This document shows positions 30,872 to 34,496 of a stretch of DNA of 34,496 nt, in pieces. Origin of the DNA: Lachnospiraceae bacterium (GTDB lineage Bacteria; Bacillota; Clostridia; Lachnospirales; Lachnospiraceae); contig JAIDHZ010000166.1 in assembly GCA_029052995.1 (NCBI GenBank), positions 1-34,496 on the forward strand. Reading direction: 5' to 3'. The translations under genes were made by a program, and so were the position numbers. How positions within the stretch are numbered: the first letter of the stretch is position 1; every line of letters starts with the position of its first letter. The notes below the pieces were generated by a model that worked only from the letters and a program-made list of their open reading frames with translations, was not told the origin of the DNA and did no database searches.

Positions 30872-32767
30872 ATGCCATCTACATTTTTAGGATTAAATAC
30901 AGGATTATCAGGACTTAATTATTATCAGGGAACCTTAAATACAACTGCACATAATATTTCAAATGCGGACACAAAGGGATATTCAAGACAGCAGGTTCTT
31001 TCAAGAGCAGCAGAGGCGATTCGAGTTAACAATTCATATGGGATGATGGGAACCGGAGTAGAGTCCACGGGAATTACTCAGCTTAGGAATGTATACTATG
31101 ATACTAAATTCAGGTCTTCAAATGCGAAGCTTCATGAATACAGCGGTATCAGAGAGCAATTATCCCAATTGGAATCTTATATGAATGAAGCCAAGTCAGA
31201 GACCGGGTATACCCAGTTGTTGCAGCGGTTTGATGGAGCACTACAGGATTTGTCCTCAAGTCCCTCAAATGCAACATACCGGACGCAGTTTATACAGTGT
31301 GCAAATAATTTTACGGATTTTATAAATGAGCTGGCAACTAATTATCAAAATACACAAAGGGATATAAACAGCGAGATTGCAATTCATGTGGATACAATTA
31401 ATTCTATAGCTTCCCAGATATATACCTTAAACCAGCAGATTATGAATATTGAAAGCAGGAGCGGTAATGCCGGAGATTTACGAGATCAGAGAGAGCTATT
31501 GGTGGATCAGCTTTCAGAGCTTGTTAATGTAGATGTAGTAGAAACCCCAATCATGTTTGGAACTGGTGCAAATGCGGTAGCTTCCGGTGCAACCCGGTAC
31601 GAAGTCCGGATTGGAAATTCGCTGCTGGTTGATGAAATGGAATGCAGGCAGCTTAAGGTTGCTGCAAGAGAGGCAAAGATAAATCAAAATGATATAGATG
31701 GTTTGTATGATGTGTACTGGCAAGGACTGGATGATACGGTTGGTGATAAATTCAATTTTAACTCCGGCAATGTATCAGGTCTCATTAAAGGTCTTTTGGA
31801 AGCCAGAGATGGTAATAACGACAATCCTTTTTCCGGAACCATTATGGAGATGGAAGAGGATACTGCAAACGGTTCAATTGTAAAGATTAACCTTGGCCCA
31901 GCAGGCGCAGATATTGATAAGCTGAATCTTCCTAAGGAGGGAATTATTACCCTTAATTGTAAGGAATACTATTATGAGGGATGGGAAGCGTCCTATGACA
32001 GTAATGGTAACCTTAATGATTTTGTATTCAAAAATCTGACAGTTACAGATAAAAATACAGGAAAACGTATTCCGGCAGTTTTTGATAATAAAGCTCAGGA
32101 TTTGGGAAAAGAAGGAGCTTTGGGAGATTCCATTGACTGTAAAGGCATTCCATACTATATGCAGGAATTAAACGAGTTTGTCAGAACTTTCTCAAAATAT
32201 ATGAATGATATTTATACAGCGGGTGCTGATGCAAACGGAGAAGCAGGCTTGGACTTTTATACGGGAACGGACATAAACGGTGCAGATTATGAATTAAAAG
32301 TGCCTGAAGGTCAGGAAAAGCCTGCTCCGTCATCCGTTTCTTCTACGTACTATCAGTTGACAGCCCTTAACTGGGGTGTTAATCAGGCGATTATGCATGA
32401 CCAGAATAAGCTTGTGGTTTCGTATAAGTCAGACATCGACCAGGGGAATTTAGATGCAAAAGATATTGTTTTGAAGGTTATGGCGGGTATGAAGAACCAA
32501 AATATGTATGCGCAGGGAACACCGGCACAATTTCTGCAGTCGATTACCACTTCGCTGGGAGTTGATATTATGAAATACAAATCTTTTGCCAACAATATGG
32601 ATGAGGTGTCAAACATAATAAATAATCAGAGGCTTTCTGTTTCTTCGGTAGATACTAATGAAGAGGCTGCTAATCTGATTGTATATCAGAATGGATATAA
32701 TTTAGCATGTAAAATAATATCGGTAATGAATGAAATTTATGATAAGCTTATTAACCAAACGGGTTGA
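30872..32767 (+). CDS. flgK: Flagellar hook-associated protein FlgK, copy 2
   Basis: This encodes 631 residues. It again has the FlgK N-terminus (LNTGLSGLNYYQGTLNTTAH, NISNADTKGYSRQQ), the helical block with DLRDQRELLVDQLSELVNVD at about 205-225, and the C-terminal NEEAANLIVYQNGYNLACKI. It starts 21 bp after copy 1. Outside these ends the two copies share little by eye, and the inserted Tyr-rich segment of copy 1 is missing, so this is an old duplication with different jobs rather than a fresh copy. It may form a second junction ring. GGAAGGA lies nine bases before the ATG. Confidence 0.88.
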   Translation: MPSTFLGLNTGLSGLNYYQGTLNTTAHNISNADTKGYSRQQVLSRAAEAIRVNNSYGMMGTGVESTGITQLRNVYYDTKFRSSNAKLHEYSGIREQLSQLESYMNEAKSETGYTQLLQRFDGALQDLSSSPSNATYRTQFIQCANNFTDFINELATNYQNTQRDINSEIAIHVDTINSIASQIYTLNQQIMNIESRSGNAGDLRDQRELLVDQLSELVNVDVVETPIMFGTGANAVASGATRYEVRIGNSLLVDEMECRQLKVAAREAKINQNDIDGLYDVYWQGLDDTVGDKFNFNSGNVSGLIKGLLEARDGNNDNPFSGTIMEMEEDTANGSIVKINLGPAGADIDKLNLPKEGIITLNCKEYYYEGWEASYDSNGNLNDFVFKNLTVTDKNTGKRIPAVFDNKAQDLGKEGALGDSIDCKGIPYYMQELNEFVRTFSKYMNDIYTAGADANGEAGLDFYTGTDINGADYELKVPEGQEKPAPSSVSSTYYQLTALNWGVNQAIMHDQNKLVVSYKSDIDQGNLDAKDIVLKVMAGMKNQNMYAQGTPAQFLQSITTSLGVDIMKYKSFANNMDEVSNIINNQRLSVSSVDTNEEAANLIVYQNGYNLACKIISVMNEIYDKLINQTG

Positions 32768-32778
32768 TAAGTCGATAT
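32752..32778 (+). promoter_or_regulatory. Candidate sigma-28 promoter of flgL
   Basis: TAAC (32752-32755), a 15-nt spacer and GTCGATAT (32771-32778) resemble the SigD boxes with one mismatch in each. It overlaps the stop of the second flgK and precedes a leader of about 170 nt before flgL. Confidence 0.45.
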
Positions 32779-32817
32779 AGTAAGCAGAGATGCTGCATGA
32801 AATTGGTATAGGTCTAA

Positions 32818-32872
32818 GGAGCTGTTCATAAATAACTTGTGAATAGTTCCTAAGTATAAGAATTCGGCTTAG
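32818..32872 (+). promoter_or_regulatory. Hairpins in the flgL leader
   Basis: GGAGCTGTTCA (32818-32828) pairs with TGAATAGTTCC (32840-32850) over 11 positions, two G-T. A second stem, CTAAG (32850-32854) with CTTAG (32868-32872), shares one base with the first, so the two may be alternatives. No T tract follows. Function unknown. Confidence 0.35.
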
Positions 32873-32953
32873 AGGGATTTCATGTATATAATAAGTCTAT
32901 GGAGAGATTATAAATAAGTGAGGTTAATGGAATAACCGGATGGGAGAACAAAA

Positions 32954-34496
32954 ATGAGAGTAACAAACCATATGGTAACAAGCAGTTCGCTGCGCAATAT
33001 GCAGAAAGCCATGCAGAAAGTGAGTACTTTGAATGAGCAGGTTACAACCGGTAAAAAGATCTCGGCACCATCCGAGGATCCTGTAATTGCAATCCGTGCA
33101 TTAAAACTTAGAACCACTTGTGATCAGCTTGAACAATATAAGAAAAAGAACATTCCGGATGCCTTGTCATGGTTAGACACTACAGAGACTTCCATAGAGA
33201 ATATTGAAAAGCGCCTGGCAGGTATTTACTCATATTGTACACAAGGGGCGCATGATACATTTTTGGAAGAGGATCGCAGTAAGATCGTTAATGAACTTCG
33301 ATCCCTTAAAGAGGCGATTTATGCAGAGGGTGGCACGACTTATGCCGGAAGATATTTGTTTTCAGGCTACAAGACAGAAACGAATCTGATTTTTCAGGAT
33401 GCGGCGGCGAAAGAGGGCTTATCCTATAATATTAATGAAGAACTGTCACCGGCAAATATTAGACCTAAGAATGTGGTATTAAATGAGGTGAATGCGAACA
33501 GTATAGATGATATTTTGGCAGGAAATACGGCTTACAATTCACCGGTTTCAGACAGTGCCTATGTATTAAAGTTAGCTTATGATGGTGTTGACAGTGCGGC
33601 TTTCTCTGTTTATCCGGCTGCACCCATTCCACCGAATGGGATTAAAAATTATATCAGAGTAACTGATACTGACGGAAATGAAGTTTCACTGGCCGGTGTG
33701 GCTATAACTACCAAAGCGGTGAAGGATGCAGCAACCTATTATGATGCGGCGGATGATGAGATAAACTATATTCCGGAGACAGGGGAACTTGTCTTTGGTA
33801 AAAATGTTTATGATAAGATAAAGAATGCGGGTAATATTTCTGTAAATTATGACAAGTCCCAATTCGAGGTTGGAGATTTACGTCCGGAGATGTATTTTAA
33901 CTGTATACAGACGAAAACTACGGCGGACGGTTCTAAAATCGTTGATTTTACAGTTGATGATGCCGGGCAGAATATAAAATATGAAGTAAGCTTTAACCAG
34001 TATATTACTGTTAATGCGGAAGGCAAGGATATTATCAAGCATGATATGGGCAATTGTATTGAAGATATGGCTAATGCCGTTCAGGATGTGCTTGATATAG
34101 AAAATACCATTACGAAGCTTAAGGAAATGTTAGAAGACCCTAAGTATAAAGGTGATGAGACGGCAGAAAAGCAGATTAATAAAATGCTGGAGGATGCCGA
34201 TGTGGAACTGGCCATGAAGCGTGAAAATATGCAGAAGCTTTTTGGCAACAATATGACAAATTTCCAAAACTTTATGGATGATGTAAGTGCAGTGCAGGCT
34301 AGAGTGGGCACAACTGTTTCCAAGCTCAAATTGATTCAGACCCGTGTTACGGAGCAGAAAGATAATTTTGATGAGTTAAAATCTTTAAACGAGGATGTTG
34401 AGACAGAGGAAGCTGCCATTGATCTTTATCAGTCAGAGCTTGTGTATGAGTCTTCACTTGCAACAACCAGTAATGTAATTAAGAAAACATTATTAG
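32954..34496 (+). CDS. flgL: Flagellar hook-associated protein FlgL (3' end cut by the window)
   Basis: 514 codons are present, with no stop before the window edge. The N-terminus MRVTNHMVTSSSLRNMQKAM, LNEQVTTGKKISAPSEDPVI and 'TYAGRYLFSGYKTET' are FlgL signatures. The C-terminal 'SELVYESSLATTSNVIKKTLL' is the final helix, so only a few residues are missing. FlgL forms the junction ring beneath the filament. It is much longer than the ~300-residue FlgL of Bacillus or E. coli; the extra ~200 residues are in the middle (about 150-340). GGGAG seven bases before the ATG supports the start. The gene follows the second flgK by 186 bp and may have its own sigma-28 promoter. Confidence 0.92.
   Translation, partial: MRVTNHMVTSSSLRNMQKAMQKVSTLNEQVTTGKKISAPSEDPVIAIRALKLRTTCDQLEQYKKKNIPDALSWLDTTETSIENIEKRLAGIYSYCTQGAHDTFLEEDRSKIVNELRSLKEAIYAEGGTTYAGRYLFSGYKTETNLIFQDAAAKEGLSYNINEELSPANIRPKNVVLNEVNANSIDDILAGNTAYNSPVSDSAYVLKLAYDGVDSAAFSVYPAAPIPPNGIKNYIRVTDTDGNEVSLAGVAITTKAVKDAATYYDAADDEINYIPETGELVFGKNVYDKIKNAGNISVNYDKSQFEVGDLRPEMYFNCIQTKTTADGSKIVDFTVDDAGQNIKYEVSFNQYITVNAEGKDIIKHDMGNCIEDMANAVQDVLDIENTITKLKEMLEDPKYKGDETAEKQINKMLEDADVELAMKRENMQKLFGNNMTNFQNFMDDVSAVQARVGTTVSKLKLIQTRVTEQKDNFDELKSLNEDVETEEAAIDLYQSELVYESSLATTSNVIKKTLL

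Noticed and set aside
1-34496. CRISPR arrays, tRNA or rRNA genes, intact insertion sequences
   Set aside because: None was seen: no regularly spaced identical repeats, no cloverleaf-like or rRNA-like sequence, and no transposase frame.

Overview
The window reads as a chromosomal segment of a motile, low-GC Gram-positive anaerobe, most probably a Lachnospiraceae (Roseburia/Agathobacter-like). I infer this from A+T-rich codon use, strong AGGAGG-type ribosome binding sites, a recD2-comF-yvyF-flgM-flgN-flgK-flgL order that resembles the Bacillus/Clostridia comF-flg locus, and an mbl-flhO-flhP-like order. No rRNA, tRNA, CRISPR array or intact insertion sequence was seen.

Region 1 (1-3300) is accessory DNA with signs of decay. 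It holds the N-terminal stump of an AAA ATPase, a small membrane protein, a GC-richer block with two ~63-nt hairpin-bearing repeats next to a broken ribbon-helix-helix (mobilisation-type) gene, a C-terminal fragment of a histidine kinase, a small accessory ORF, a GrpB-family gene and small hypothetical genes. Region 2 (3300-9300) is housekeeping or metabolic: Bcp peroxiredoxin, an HSL-type esterase, a membrane protein with a structured leader, a sodium:solute symporter, a YfcE-like phosphodiesterase with an extra C-terminal domain, and a 126-bp chimeric relic of the symporter locus at about 8761-8878.

Region 3 (9295-34496) is dominated by motility. First come an MCP chemoreceptor and a 1146-residue FliK-like/DUF6240-like protein, then flagellin with a FliS-like chaperone, a HIT protein and a convergent TraX-family gene. 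A DivIVA-domain protein built from about fourteen 11-residue repeats and a multi-PAS protein without a recognisable output domain follow. Then come an MreB/Mbl actin homologue, the FlgF/FlgG-type rod proteins (FlhO/FlhP) and a rod-binding FlgJ-type protein. The last block is recD2-comF-yvyF-flgM-flgN, two tandem flgK paralogues, and flgL, which is cut by the window edge.

Four candidate sigma-28 (SigD/FliA) promoters were found by eye. All have the form TAA(G/T/C)-N15-(N)(N)CGATA(A/T) with the same 15-nt spacer. They lie before flagellin, mbl, flgM and flgL. Together with the anti-sigma factor FlgM this suggests that the late flagellar genes form a coherent regulon and that the actin-like gene has been drawn into it. 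The best leads are the hendecad DivIVA protein with the PAS protein, the sigma-28-linked mbl-rod operon, the giant FliK-like protein before flagellin, the flgK pair, and the chimeric relic.
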